NCBI GenBank assembly: GCA_029224185.1
Contig: CM055191.1
Location: 12,390,188-12,454,187, forward strand
Reading direction: 5' to 3'
Source: Karalla daura
Lineage: Eukaryota; Chordata; Actinopteri; Chaetodontiformes; Leiognathidae
DNA length: 64,000 nt
Shown here: positions 39,598-51,865 of the stretch, piece by piece
Numbering within the stretch: the stretch's first letter is position 1
Layout of the letters: every line of letters starts with the position of its first letter
Notes under the pieces: model-generated
What the model was told of the DNA's origin: nothing
Seen by the model: only the letters and a program-made list of their open reading frames with translations
Databases searched by the model: none
Made by a program: the position numbers and the translations under genes

Positions 39598-40062
39598 TTC
39601 CATTCACTCTCATGCAAACCCCAGCTCGGCAGGACGGGACGCTGAGAGCAGAGGCTCCAGCCAAAGCCCCTAAACGTCAAATAGAAACGCGGAGGGTAGA
39701 AATCCGCGTCCGGATTTGACGCTGCGAGTTCTGCATTGACTCTCATGCAGACCCCGGCTCGGCAGGACGGGACGCTGAGAGCAGAGGCTCCAGCCAAAGC
39801 CCCTAAACGTCAAATAGAACCGCGGAGGGTAGAAATCCGCGTCCGGATTTGACGCTGCGAGTTCTGCATTGACTCTCATGCAGACCCCGGCTCGGCAGGA
39901 CGGGACGCTGAGAGCAGAGGCTCCAGCCAAAGCCCCTAAACGTCAAATAGAACCGCGGAGGGTAGAAATCCGCGTCCGGATTTGACGCTGCGAGTTCTGC
40001 ATTGACTCTCATGCAGACCCCGGCTCGGCAGGACGGGACGCTGAGAGCAGAGGCTCCAGCCG
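39598..40062 (-). repeat. 133-bp tandem repeat array, left arm (4 copies)
   Basis: The GCTCGGCAGGACGGGACGCT core recurs at 39624, 39757, 39890 and 40023, exactly 133 bases apart. The outermost copy is the most diverged. Each full unit carries about a dozen CpGs. Open frames of 60-90 residues read through these units on the minus strand but shift frame every unit, because 133 is not a multiple of 3; they are not genes. Confidence 0.92.
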
Positions 40063-40388
40063 TCCATTCACTCCCATAATAACCCGGTCACGCGAAGCAT
40101 GACGCCGCTTACTACTGTCTCATTGAAGAACCGAGTATCCTCTGCCCGGAAGTGTTTTTCTCACTATTTTCTCACTATTTGTACACTTTGTCCCGAGAAT
40201 ATATCCACTGACACGTTAAACAAGGCCAAAATGTGAGATACCTGGCTAAATAACTACGTAAATAATGTGAATTTATACTAAAACAACAATGATAACAGTG
40301 GATAAATTGGATTTCAACAGACTGTTTACATTTACTTTGGACCCGCCCCCCTCACGTGTGCGGCGTGTTACCATGGAAACGAAAGGGT

Positions 40389-42310
40389 TGTTTCGCTTCG
40401 CATTTGTGCCGACATAATTCGCTTCCTTATAGTCTCCTTTTATTCCTTCAGTCAGTGGATATGATCTTTTGTTTGCTAGTTCTTACAAATAAACAAAAAA
40501 GCACAGGAAGTGGTTTTCAAACGTTGCTGAAGCAATTTTGACTTTGAATGCACCCTCTTCAGTCTGCGACACAAAGTGAGTGTTTACTATTTGCAGACTG
40601 AGGCAGGAATCGAAACTAAACTAATGAAGCGTCCGAGGTGTAGGGTTTCTTGAACTGCTCTTATGACTGCCAAAAACTCAGGAACTGCGACTATTGGAGA
40701 GGTAACCCCACAACTGTTTATTATGGTTTACTACGTTTTCACTCTGACACAACTCCAACTCCCAGCAGCCACCACGCCGCACTTTTTCATGACGTCATAG
40801 CCGCGCCGCACATGATAAGCTGGCTATGCAGTGTCTACTAGTTCTACACTAGTTCTAATAAATGTAAATGTTTATGATTCATAATGTACTGTGTCATATT
40901 AAATAAATATATATGTTGTAGTTATATATATTTCTTAGAAAGAGGTTTTCTGAACCCCCTGAAGCCTTAACCAAAAATGAACTACATTGCAATACACACT
41001 CATGTGCTCCGCCATTTTGTTTGTAGTCCTAATGTGTCTGAGTCAAAAGGGAGGAGGGGAGAGAAAAATACCTTCCCCTTAGAATTTCCTCCTGGTTTTT
41101 GTTTATGTTACTTGTCAGAAGGTCTTGTATTAGGATCTGCTGCCTCCAAGTTAATAGCACCTTCCTAGAGCAACTTTGCGTCCCCAAGGGCCCCCAAGGG
41201 TCTATGGAGGCAGGGCTCGGAGGATCTGTTCCAGGTCCGCTATGGGGTCTGCAGACTGAGTTTCAGGCCATTTGGTGTATTTTTGAGACCGTGGCAAGTC
41301 CTCAAAGGTGGGAAATGGCGAATGTTCAAAGCCCCGCCCTTTGAAAAGTATGGCTCCAATCAGGACCAAACCAACACATATCATCTTGTCCAGGGGCCCC
41401 CTACAACATACTAAAATGTCAGATTCACAGCACCTTTAGAAAGAGATCTCCTCCAGATTGGCCTTCAGAATCTGATGGTCTAGTTTGCTATAGCTTTTAG
41501 ACCCTCTCATTGTTCAATCAGGGACTCCACATCAACACTTTGAGCTAAATGGCTGAAATTTTACTATGTTCAATAGTAGGTCAAGAGCATCCATCGTGCT
41601 GAGTTTCAGGCTCCTACTACCTCAGAAAGTGTCTGAGAGGGCCATACACAATTGAAGGACATGCCAAGGGTGACATGACAGCACCCCTCCAGCAGATGGC
41701 GCTCCATGTGACTGCCCATAACACTTATGGCAAGAACCAGCCCTCCATAGATTTTTTGAGCAATGAGGATGACATTTTAGAATGTTTATGGGGAGGTCAG
41801 AAGCAACACCGTTCAAGCAGGCCCCAAAATCTATAATAAGCTTCCAAGGTTCCTGACCACAATTTCTTCTTCTCATCAATCTTTCAATCTTCTCATCAGA
41901 GCTCAGAGATTCTCATATACCAAGTCAATATTCAAAGAAATATGTATAAACATGACATATTTCTGTCTCTCTCTGTCTGTCTCTCTCTGTGAGACGGAGA
42001 ACGACCAAATAATAATAATAATAATAATCATAATCAATAATTTAATCCAGTCACTGCTGACAATGTGGATTGCACACAATTCTCTATTTGCGTATTTCAC
42101 TTTCAGTAGCTGCAATTAATTCGGTGACTTTTGTAGGTCTCATGGCATAGACTTTAGATGATAAAAAAATCAAATAAAAATAATGTTTAGAAATTCCATT
42201 ACAGTTTGAAAATTAAATGCATTTTAATTGACGTTTACTTTACAATAATTTAAAGTCTGTATACATTTTTTTGGGGAAACCCTGACGAGACTACCTGAAG
42301 CAACGCCGTC
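40389..42310. other. Interior of the foldback element
   Basis: About 1.9 kb between the arms. It contains a CpG-bearing TGACGTCA site near 40791, a TTAAATAAATATATAT AT-rich stretch near 40900, a segment at about 41160-41830 that reads like non-coding repeat DNA, and an (AAT)n tract at 42008-42028. No frame over about 90 codons and no transposase motif is seen. Confidence 0.6.
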
Positions 42311-42621
42311 CTTTCGTTTCCATGGTAACACGCCGCACACGTGAGGGGGGCGGGTCCAAAGTAAATGTAAACAGTCTGTTGAAATCCAATTTATCCACTG
42401 TTATCATTGTTGTTTTAGTATAAATTCACATTATTTACGTAGTTATTTAGCCAGGTATCTCACATTTTGGCCTTGTTTAACGTGTCAGTGGATATATTCT
42501 CGGGACAAAGTGTACAAATAGTGAGAAAATAGTGAGAAAAACACTTCCGGGCAGAGGATACTCGGTTCTTCAATGAGACAGTAGTAAGCGGCGTCATGCT
42601 TCGCGTGACCGGGTTATTATG

Positions 42622-43380
42622 GGAGTGAATGGACGGCTGGAGCCTCTGCTCTCAGCGTCCCGTCCTGCCGAGCCGGGGTCTGCATGAGAGTCAATGCAGA
42701 ACTCGCAGCGTCAAATCCGGACGCGGATTTCTACCCTCCGCGGTTCTATTTGACGTTTAGGGGCTTTGGCTGGAGCCTCTGCTCTCAGCGTCCCGTCCTG
42801 CCGAGCCGGGGTCTGCATGAGAGTCAATGCAGAACTCGCAGCGTCAAATCCGGACGCGGATTTCTACCCTCCGCGGTTCTATTTGACGTTTAGGGGCTTT
42901 GGCTGGAGCCTCTGCTCTCAGCGTCCCGTCCTGCCGAGCCGGGGTCTGCATGAGAGTCAATGCAGAACTCGCAGCGTCAAATCCGGACGCGGATTTCTAC
43001 CCTCCGCGGTTCTATTTGACGTTTAGGGGCTTTGGCTGGAGCCTCTGCTCTCAGCGTCCCGTCCTGCCGAGCCGGGGTCTGCATGAGAGTCAATGCAGAA
43101 CTCGCAGCGTCAAATCCGGACGCGGATTTCTACCCTCCGCGTTTCTATTTGACGTTTAGGGGCTTTGGCTGGAGCCTCTGCTCTCAGCGTCCCGTCCTGC
43201 CGAGCCGGGGTCTGCATGAGAGTCAATGCAGAACTCACAGCGTCAAATCCGGACGCGGATTTCTACCCCCCGCGGTTCTATTTGACGTTTAGGGGCTTTG
43301 GCTGGAGCCTCTGCTCTCAGCGTCCCGTCCTGCCGAGCTGGGGTTTGCATGAGAGTGAATGGAAAACCCGGAGCGTCAAT
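42622..43380 (+). repeat. 133-bp tandem repeat array, right arm (6 copies)
   Basis: The GGCTGGAGCCTCTGCTCTC core recurs at 42635, 42768, 42901, 43034, 43167 and 43300. The units are almost identical, with scattered single-base variants (for example CGCGTTTC in place of CGCGGTTC near 43140). One of these variants is shared with the left arm's outer full unit. The plus-strand open frames here are artefacts of the array. Confidence 0.92.
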
Positions 43381-43475
43381 AAACAGACGCGGAAGGGTAC
43401 CCTTGGCGTCCATATGCAACGCTTAGGGGCGTGACAAATAGTCGGTATTTGACGCGTTGGGATGAGAACGGGTTG

Positions 43476-43483
43476 AATTACTC
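43476..43483 (+). repeat. Target-site duplication, right copy
   Basis: AATTACTC directly after the CGGGTTG terminus. Confidence 0.9.
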
Positions 43484-46400
43484 TCATCCTCATATCTTGT
43501 ACAATAATCAGATTCATTGATCTAGGGACATTCTCACAGCATTATTCACCAATCCACCTTTTCTGGAATCCACATATAGTTGAGTGAACCATTGACACTA
43601 TACACAGTTTATGAAAGTCACTGAAGTTAGAAAGATGCCTCACTTGGTTGAAAACCTGAAAAATAGTCCAAATACACAGTTTATGCAAGAGACATTCTTC
43701 ATTTAACAATTGTTTCCCTTCTCGAGTGTCTGACAAAGTGCAATCAAACTATACACAGTTTCAAAGCAAGAACAACAAAGGTTTATGAAAGATGTCAGAC
43801 AAAAAAAAAACGAGTTCACTAATGTTTCCTGTTATTGGTGGAGCAGTGACACTGCTGCTGACACTTCAAATCTGCCACCTGCAGCGTGTCATACCAGCCT
43901 CAGATTAGCACCTACAAATGAAGCGTTTCAGTAAATTGCTGGCGCTGTGCTTGGGCTTTAACTTCAATCACAGTCTACTACAAACCCCGGGCCTCACTGC
44001 TGAGCTGTGCTCCCGATTTAAAAAAAATATATAAAAAATTCAGAGCTGGAGACAACAAACAAGGTGTGTACCTTTCAGGATGTTCACCCCTTAAAAATAA
44101 TAAATGACTAAGCATATTTTTGATACCGCAGCATTAGGACGAATCAGTGGATCAGGTCTGAAGCCATGATCTGAATCCTCGCAAGCTTTGTCGCATTGTG
44201 TCTTCGTCCTGTTGCTCGGTGAAATGAATGAAGCAGAAATGCTTTCTATGAGGCGGAAAATGGAGAGAGGGGACTGTAACAGATTGAGGGAGAAAGGGGG
44301 GAGGGTGAAGAGACATATTTCTCTCGCTCAAAGATTGATAAAAGAGAGATATTTCTGTAACTCCAGGCTAATTCAATGAGTAGTGCCAGATCTCGCTGGG
44401 GATTTACAGGCCAGGCTTCAAAACAATTAGCTGGAGAATGGGAGCCATTTAAAAGACAAGGAGACGAGGAGATCTTAATACAGCGGTGGTATTTCCCCAC
44501 GGAGGAGTCATTTTTACAACCTCCTTACAGAGTCACTCTCTCACTCTAATACTGCTAGCCAATCTCCTCTGTCTCATTTCACACAGAAGACAATTTTCCG
44601 AAAGCTGCTGTAGGGAAAAGAGACAAGAGGAGAGGAGAAAAGGATGCTGATGCCATCAGGAAGTGAGGAGAAATTAGAAAAAAAAGAGAGTGTGAGGTCT
44701 GAGACAGTGTTAGAAGTGAGGAGAGAGGGGAAACTTTTGAAAATGGAAAGAGAGAGATGTAAACACAACTGAAGAGGAAGCGAGAGCATGGAAAAAGAGG
44801 GGAGAACGAGTTTAGACAAAACAGCAACAAAAAGTGACAGAAACATAAAGAAACACAGCCCGAGAAATAGATAAGGCCGGGCAGCAGGCAGGTTGTGGTT
44901 GTCTGGGGAGCTGGAAGATTGAGCATCCCTCTCTCTTTATGAGGATTTCCAGCTTGCTGCCCTCTCTATGCCGAGGGCCAATCAGCAAGTCCATCTGTCC
45001 GTGGGGGCCAATCAGTCAGGGCACAGCAGAACTAAGTCAGCATGTCCTTGTCCACACAGGTAATCAAAGACACTGTTAAACCTCTTCCACTGTGAAGCGC
45101 TTTTCACATCCTCTTAAACCAGGCTTTTCCACGCTGCAGCTCCCACACTAGATGCTGCCCCGAGGTAGCTTAGCACCCTTTCTCATCGCACAGATGAACT
45201 CTGAGCCTGGTTACTGTTAGTTATTATCATCCCTTTGACCTCGGCCCCTCGAGGCTGCCCGAGTGCCTTTCTCACATCAACGTATATGTTTCGATTTTAA
45301 AAAAGAGATGAGAATAATTTTCCTGAATGCTCTTAAACATTGGCGCTAAACAGTAAGGAATTTCCTAAAAATAAAACAAAAAAAAACAAATGAACATATG
45401 GCCCATACTGAAAGTCAAGACCGGTCAAGGTGATAAAATGCTAATTTAAAGCCACTCTCATCACTATTTCACACAATAGACCTGATGACTGCGTAATGTG
45501 AATCACAGACCATATTCACACATGGGCCATGTGTGTCACATGAGGGTGCACTCAAGGTGATCCAAGGTTCAAGTCCTTCTTAATGGACGGAAGCTGAAAA
45601 ATCATCAACAATTCATTATTTTCTGACCGATCAGCACCAAAAATGATAATAGGAAAGTGAAAAATCCAGAGAAAGGTGGAATGAAAGATTTCATAACACC
45701 ATCATCTCAGTGGCAAAATCTACAATTTGATAGAACCAGACGAAGCACAAAAAAATTACTTCTGTAATATTACACACGTGCCTTATGAGCCTGTAGCCCT
45801 GGAGCCGAAGCACACTGGAGCTAATTATGCTTGACATGTAGCATAATGCAATGTCATATAATGGCATGCAATGCAATGTAAGGTAATGAAGCATCTTTTG
45901 GTGACTTGTGTTGGTCTCAACTCTGGTCTACTTGAACCGCTCTCATCAGCAGCATTTCCAGCCGTAACGCAAAGTTGTTTGAAGCTGTAAAAGCCCACAG
46001 CACGACACAGGCTGAGCACTTCACAGCCAGTCAGACAAAGCCAGCTTCCAGATGGTGAATATGTCAGCGCATGTGCAGCTATACATTTACCCTAGGGACA
46101 CGGTGTGGAATGAAATAGCTCATAGCAGTGAATGCCAGCTTATCACACCAACTTTTAATATGATATGTCAGTTTTGCGTTTGCAGCCTATTGTGCTGCCC
46201 CCCATGGCTGAATAAAAAATATATATAACAAGTCAGTTCTACTGGATATACAGGGCTATGCATCATTGTGGTCATTCTCAGTGTTTTGGTTTTGTCTCAC
46301 CGTATCTCATCTTGCTGTCCACCACTTATCCTAACACGTACTATCACACATCCCAGGTCTCCTTTCCTCCCAGATGGACATGCCTGACACACTCTTCCTC

Positions 46401-47020
46401 AGGAGAGAAGCAGCGCTCTACTTTGAGTCTCTCCCAGATGTCTCATCCTACCGCTGCAGAAAGAATTCATTTCATCCACTATTACTGATCTAGTTCTCCT
46501 GGTCTCTAATGTCTGGAGCACACTACTTGTTTTTTTTTCTTTTTGGTCATTCATGATTGTCACGGTGTAAGACTACAGAATCACAGTGGCCTAAAATCAT
46601 GCAGCGGCTTGGTCAGGAGACCAAAACTGCACGTCTGCCCCCAATTAATTATGACTCACAATTCATGACTGCCCTGCAAGAGGTTGGAGGTAATTGGGGG
46701 TGTTACAGGAACTGTCAGTCATGGCTAGAGAAGTGCAGGGTGTAATATTAGATGAGTTTTGTGCAGACATGAAGAAGAAAAAAAAATAGTGAAGCCATTT
46801 CTGGGTGTAGTGAAGAGCACAATATAGACTGCCTTAATCATTAACTCGCTGTGTGCAACCAAAGCCTGGCAGAAATGATTGGGAATCGTATTAAGCGACA
46901 AATATATGTTTGAATGTCAAATGATTTCTTTATCACTTCAACCAGTAAAGAAAACGGTCGATATAGCTTCAGTTAATTTCATTGATCACCATCTACAGCA
47001 GGAAGTGAAAGCAGTCTCCA

Positions 47021-47061
<41 letters not shown>

Positions 47062-47339
47062 TTCACTCATTCATCCATTCATATTGCTCAATGTAAAGAC
47101 ATCATACGTTGGTCATACTAGACCAAGGCAGTTTAATAGGTTCTAACATGCCTGTCGCTCTCTGTAAGTTCTATTATATATTAGCAATTTAATATATTAT
47201 GTATCGAATTGCTTGTGACTGCAAAATTGGGCCAGAATGAGGCATAAGAATCATTTGATGAAGAATAACAGCTCATGCCTTTCGGTGAAAGCCAGATCAT
47301 AGACTGGTAAATCGAGAGCTCGTCCCACAGCTCAGTGTC
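43484..47339. other. Non-coding stretch right of the foldback element
   Basis: Purine-rich zone at about 44,580-44,870 (GAGA-type, only Ser/Leu-rich antisense frames), a GCAATG/AATGCA direct-repeat patch near 45,840-45,895 and a CT tract at 47023-47059. No gene is recognised. Confidence 0.5.
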
Positions 47340-47720
47340 TGCATCATAACCATGGATGAAGGACGGAATAAAGATTGAAAAATCTTGGTTTTGTTTCCTG
47401 TTTTATTTATGTACGTTTGTCTGCGTGTCTGCTGTTAATGTCCTGCCATCTCTGTGAACACCTGTCTTGTGTTGCCCTCGTCACCCTGCCCTGCTCCTGG
47501 TGTCTCTTCACCAATCAGAGACTCTCCAGCTGCCCCGCATGTTCTTGATTTGATGTTTTGTCTATTTAAGCTCTGTTTTCTATCTCGCTCCCCGGTGGCT
47601 GTTTGTTCATCCGTGTTCACCTCCGCCTGTTGATCACCTCCTGTCCTCCAGTCTGTCACACACCTGGTAGTGGTGATCTCCTGTCCTTGCCTGGGTTTTT
47701 TTTTATGTCTTGGTTTACTG
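47340..47720 (+). mobile_element. LTR-like dispersed repeat fragment
   Basis: Pyrimidine- and TG-rich text containing a CACCTGTCTTG block and TATTTAAGCTCTG, a TATA-like promoter motif of the sort found in fish LTR-derived repeats. No coding frame, primer-binding site or paired LTR was identified, so the class is tentative. Confidence 0.4.
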
Positions 47721-50700
47721 TGGATGATTTGTTGGACTGGTAGAGTATGGAAAGCAGAGCAGGTTGCTATGCTTGAGCCAGATAAAACTGTACTGTACAA
47801 CAGATGTAGGCTTAGTGACATCAAAACCAGTTGAAATCAGTTAAAAACATCGACAGGCTCAAAGTCCTTCAACAGCCCTTCAAAAGTGTTCAGTGAGAAC
47901 AGCTCCTTCAGTTATAGGTTATTTAGCAAAGTGACCATAAAAACAAATCCTGTGACTTAGGACCATATAAACTTATTTTCTGAATTATAAAAAGTCATGG
48001 ATTTGATGAGAGGAGAGCTCATAAATAAAAATGAGACCGTGCTTTCGTCTCTGCCAAGACAAATCAGTACAACCAAGATGGATATACAAAAGGCAATGAC
48101 AGACAACAAATAACATCTCCATAATTCAGAACAGCCATGAAGGTGTCTCTTTTCAGCATCAGAAGAAAGACAAAAAAGTAATCTCACATAAAAACCCAGC
48201 TTCAGATAACCTCCTTTAACCAGTTGATTTGAGGTTTTTATGTTTCATCAAAGTGTTTCCCTTCATCCTGGCCTTGACATAATGCACCTTGCACACTTTT
48301 GACCCTCACACAGACAACTCTGCAAACATACCAGCCCCCTGAGTCAAGTCAAACGACATGAGTGATCGCTCATCATTTATCACCAAATCCCATATGAAGT
48401 GATGTTTGCATGAAGGCAAGAGGAAAAATGAATTCAACCTTTTTTTTCCCTTCGCTCAGGGCTGAGAGCTAAATTAATGCACAATTAAAATGTTGTCCTG
48501 AAGACTGCATTACACAGACTGAAGAATGCCAAACAGTCTTTATAAATAATATTCATTTTCTTTGCTATATTTCTCTCTGTGTGTTGCTCTGAGCTGTTGT
48601 GCCTGTCAAGCTTAGAGTGTCTTGTTACAAGTAGCTTTTTGATGCTGCCTAAAAATGACAAAACCAGGGAAGATACAACAGAGATTTCTCTATCTGCTTG
48701 AGTCGGTGCCAACAATGGGCCAAAGCACACAAAAAAACCCCTCTTGTGTTATCCACTCCTGTGAAGTGACAGACACCTGTGTACCTCTGCGACAGCCTAA
48801 ACAGCCAAACAAAAACTGCTATATTTTCAGTGCTATCATACACCTCCAAAATGCAAATGACTATGCCCTCTTGGGACAGTAAAGCCTCTGGCAACAACTG
48901 TATCGCAGATAGGATTAGTGGGATCAATCACAGACAACGATTACTTTTTAGCCAATTTACACAATAATCAGGGCCCCGGGAAATTGGGAGCCCTATTTGA
49001 CCTCCCGAGTTTGAAGTACTGAAATTTTTGTCCTGCTTTGTTTTTCACATTAAATAAATGTGACAAAAATGAGAAAAAAAGGCCAAGGGGAGGATTCTGA
49101 TTCTCCAGCACATGATTTCACTATTTTATTCATTTATTAAATGTCTGATTTGATGAACGATGATAATGAATGATTGTGCAGCATGTTGCAATATTGTCTG
49201 CTATTATCACTAATATTATTGCAATACTCAGCACCTCTCGCACACACATGCACACTCACACATCTTTGGTCCATCATACCTACATCTATGCACATAGCAC
49301 ACACTGTGGTGCAGCCGCCCATGTCATCAGACTACTCCCACTCACACCTCCTCCTCTGGGTATGATAAATGGACTCCTCCCTGGAGAGTAAACAACAAAG
49401 TCATCCAACCTCAACCCTACCAGTCACTGTCACTTTCAGGGGAAAAAAGAGTCATAGGTTACATGTAGCAGACACACAGTTATTACACATTTTGACACAT
49501 TGCTGTGAAAACATGTAACAATGATGCACCAGAAGGTGATAATGACCTGGCACCTCCTGCTCAGAGGAAAAGTGCCTTTTAAAATCTTGTATTTTTTGAT
49601 CACCTTTGAGGGAGGAAGGAGAGTAGACATTTATCTTCTGTGGAATAACAATTTTGCAGGAATCAGAGCACATGTTGTTCATCAGCACCTATTTTTACAT
49701 ATTCCTCACGAAGCGCTACGAAACTTAATCAAGTGTGTGTGGTGTGTGTGTTTCGTCAGTATTAGAGGAGCCTTTGATACTTTTGCGACTGTAGCCATGT
49801 TTACATTAAAACATCACAACAAAAACTGATACTGGAAACAGACATGTACTGCAAAAGTGAAGTGGAAAATCTTTTTTCCACATTTCCACGTCACTGGGGA
49901 CACATGACCAGTTCACTACAAGCAAGATGGAGCAGTATTATTGTATGTGTGGACAGGAGGGCAGACTAAATGTTTTCTAAATCAAATAAAAGGGTTATAG
50001 CATTAAAAAAGCAATGCTTGCAACTCCCAATGAAAGGAAAAGGTGTAAAAAACAAACATTAGCTTTGGCCTGTTGCTTGCACTGTGCTCATATCACCTCA
50101 TATTTTGTCCAGCTTTCTGCTAACTTGAGGGAAATTGAAAACTCTTCAAGCACAGGTACTTCACTTGTCAGCCTCTTCTGAATTCAATAGCTTTTATGCA
50201 TATGTTTTCTGCTTTTAATTCAGGGTTTCTGTATTATTTGTGTGTTAAGGTGTCTTTCTCACTGGGGACCAATTAAATGATAAAGCAGTGCAGTTACAGG
50301 TTTATGTAAATGAACTCTGCAAGAGGCTTGTATTGATAAATGGCGTGGAATTAGAGAACAGCAAATAACTCCGGGTGGTGTATGTTATTTTCCCTTTTTT
50401 TTAATTAATATGGTTGCAGAGGAGAATTTAGTGTCTTACGGTGTGCACCGAGCCTTTCTCAAGGGCTGTTATGTTTAAAGAGAAAAGAAGGGAGTGAAAT
50501 GAAAGAAAAACAGCGAGAAGAAGAGGGAGAAACATTTGCTGTAAACAAATGTGTTGGTGCAACAGCTTGTTCAGCTCTGGACTCAAGTGAAAAATGGAGC
50601 CTCTTATTGTGGTAGCCAGGATCATTAAAGCTGCATTAAGCAATATTTTCACATTAACATTGAATCAGATGGCTCTCTGAATCAAGAGCCTAGTTTCAGC

Positions 50701-51780
50701 CACATTTTGAAGCTCGCTCCAAAAGATGGTGGTTCCTAGAAAATCAAGGACAGATGCTCTCTGCACACATACTCACTTAAGCTGTTTGTAAACTGGATAA
50801 GAGTCGGGAGTGGATAGGAAATGAGTGGTGGTGCAAGTTGAATATGTAAAATACAAAAGTGAAAAAATAACCTACATGTTGGCTGAACAGGTGCACAGAA
50901 AAGGTGTTTGGTGTAGTTATGCTAAACACACTGCTACAGACTGCATTACTATAGTGGTATGAAGCTAATCCTAAAACTAAACTGACTTGAAGTGAGTAAG
51001 TCAATATTTCAACCCTTTTCATCAAAATATCAAGATGACCTCTATGTCCAAGATGTATCAGTGTCCTACATATATCAGTCCATGCAAAGTCACCCTTCCT
51101 CCTTAGCTTAAATCCATCCAACCATTATCTTATCTGCACTGTGCCTAATGGTGTCATTGGAGTCTGCTGGTGTTTGACTTCTTGTTCTTGCAACAAGTAA
51201 GGCGCCTTGACAATGTTCCCTCCCATAATATTACCTGCTTTGCAACCTTGATGATGACACAGGGGTGTCCTAGATTCGGATCTGTTGCTATGTCCAGGGC
51301 GCACATCCCATTCACTTTCACACCAAGGAGCAATCTTTAAAGAGCTTAAAAATCATCCTTCACATCATATTTCCCCTTTCTGTTTGTACATTCACACTGA
51401 TTCATTTTAGCACCATGTGACTGGAGTAAGAAGCTGGAAACTCCACTGGTGAAAATTGGAAGTATGCCTCACTTGTTCACAAAGTCTACTGGAGGGTGGG
51501 AAGAAACTGGACAACCTTAAGGGAATCTTGCAGAAGTACAAAGTTGCCTCTGTATTTTCAATATTTGTGACTATATTTATTTTTTAGTTAGAATAAAAAC
51601 CAACAAAGTACAAAAGTACAAAGTCCAAAGGAAGCTATCAATAAATTCTTAATATTGCATAGCAGCAGGTTTTCATTCACCAAAGAGAATAGCATGGAAT
51701 AAAGTATTAACCAGCACAACAATGAATTATCACAGCTTATCACACCCAGATTCTGTAGTGGTTTATGGAAAAAAAAAAAA
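47721..51780. other. Non-coding stretch
   Basis: AT-rich DNA without convincing frames. A degraded copy of the fish dispersed repeat may lie at about 51,255-51,330 (minus strand). Confidence 0.5.
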
Positions 51781-51789
51781 AAACTTTTG

Positions 51790-51865
51790 TGGCTTCAGTG
51801 CACCGTGGGTCTTGAGAGTCCTCGGTCGTCATAGCAACACGTGCACATGACATCATCTTCTACGC
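51790..51865 (+). promoter_or_regulatory. Promoter-like block with X-box-like and CRE-like motifs
   Basis: A CpG-containing stretch in AT-rich surroundings. It holds GTCGTCATAGCAAC (51825-51838), one base off an RFX X-box in its left half, followed by an E-box (CACGTG) and TGACATCA, a CRE/ATF-like site. It lies immediately before the possible first exon. Motif matches alone do not prove a promoter. Confidence 0.28.

Larger units (their letters stand above)
39487..43475. mobile_element. Foldback-type DNA transposon, non-autonomous, with 8-bp TSD
   Basis: A 3,989-bp element flanked by a perfect 8-bp direct repeat AATTACTC (39479-39486 and 43476-43483). Its ends are inverted copies of each other beginning CAACCCGTTCTCATCCC. 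The left arm (39487 to about 40388) and right arm (about 42311 to 43475) match almost base for base in inverted orientation. They differ mainly by two extra 133-bp units on the right. The interior (about 40389-42310) has no transposase-like frame, so the element would depend on an enzyme made elsewhere. An 8-bp TSD fits the hAT, P or Merlin superfamilies, and long satellite-bearing arms recall foldback or Galileo elements, but the superfamily is not assigned. Intact TSD and arms suggest recent insertion. Confidence 0.9.

Noticed and set aside
39598..43380. Evenly spaced repeats considered as a CRISPR-like array or satellite centromere
   Set aside because: Units are directly contiguous with no spacers, are confined to the arms of one element and come with a TSD, in a vertebrate context.
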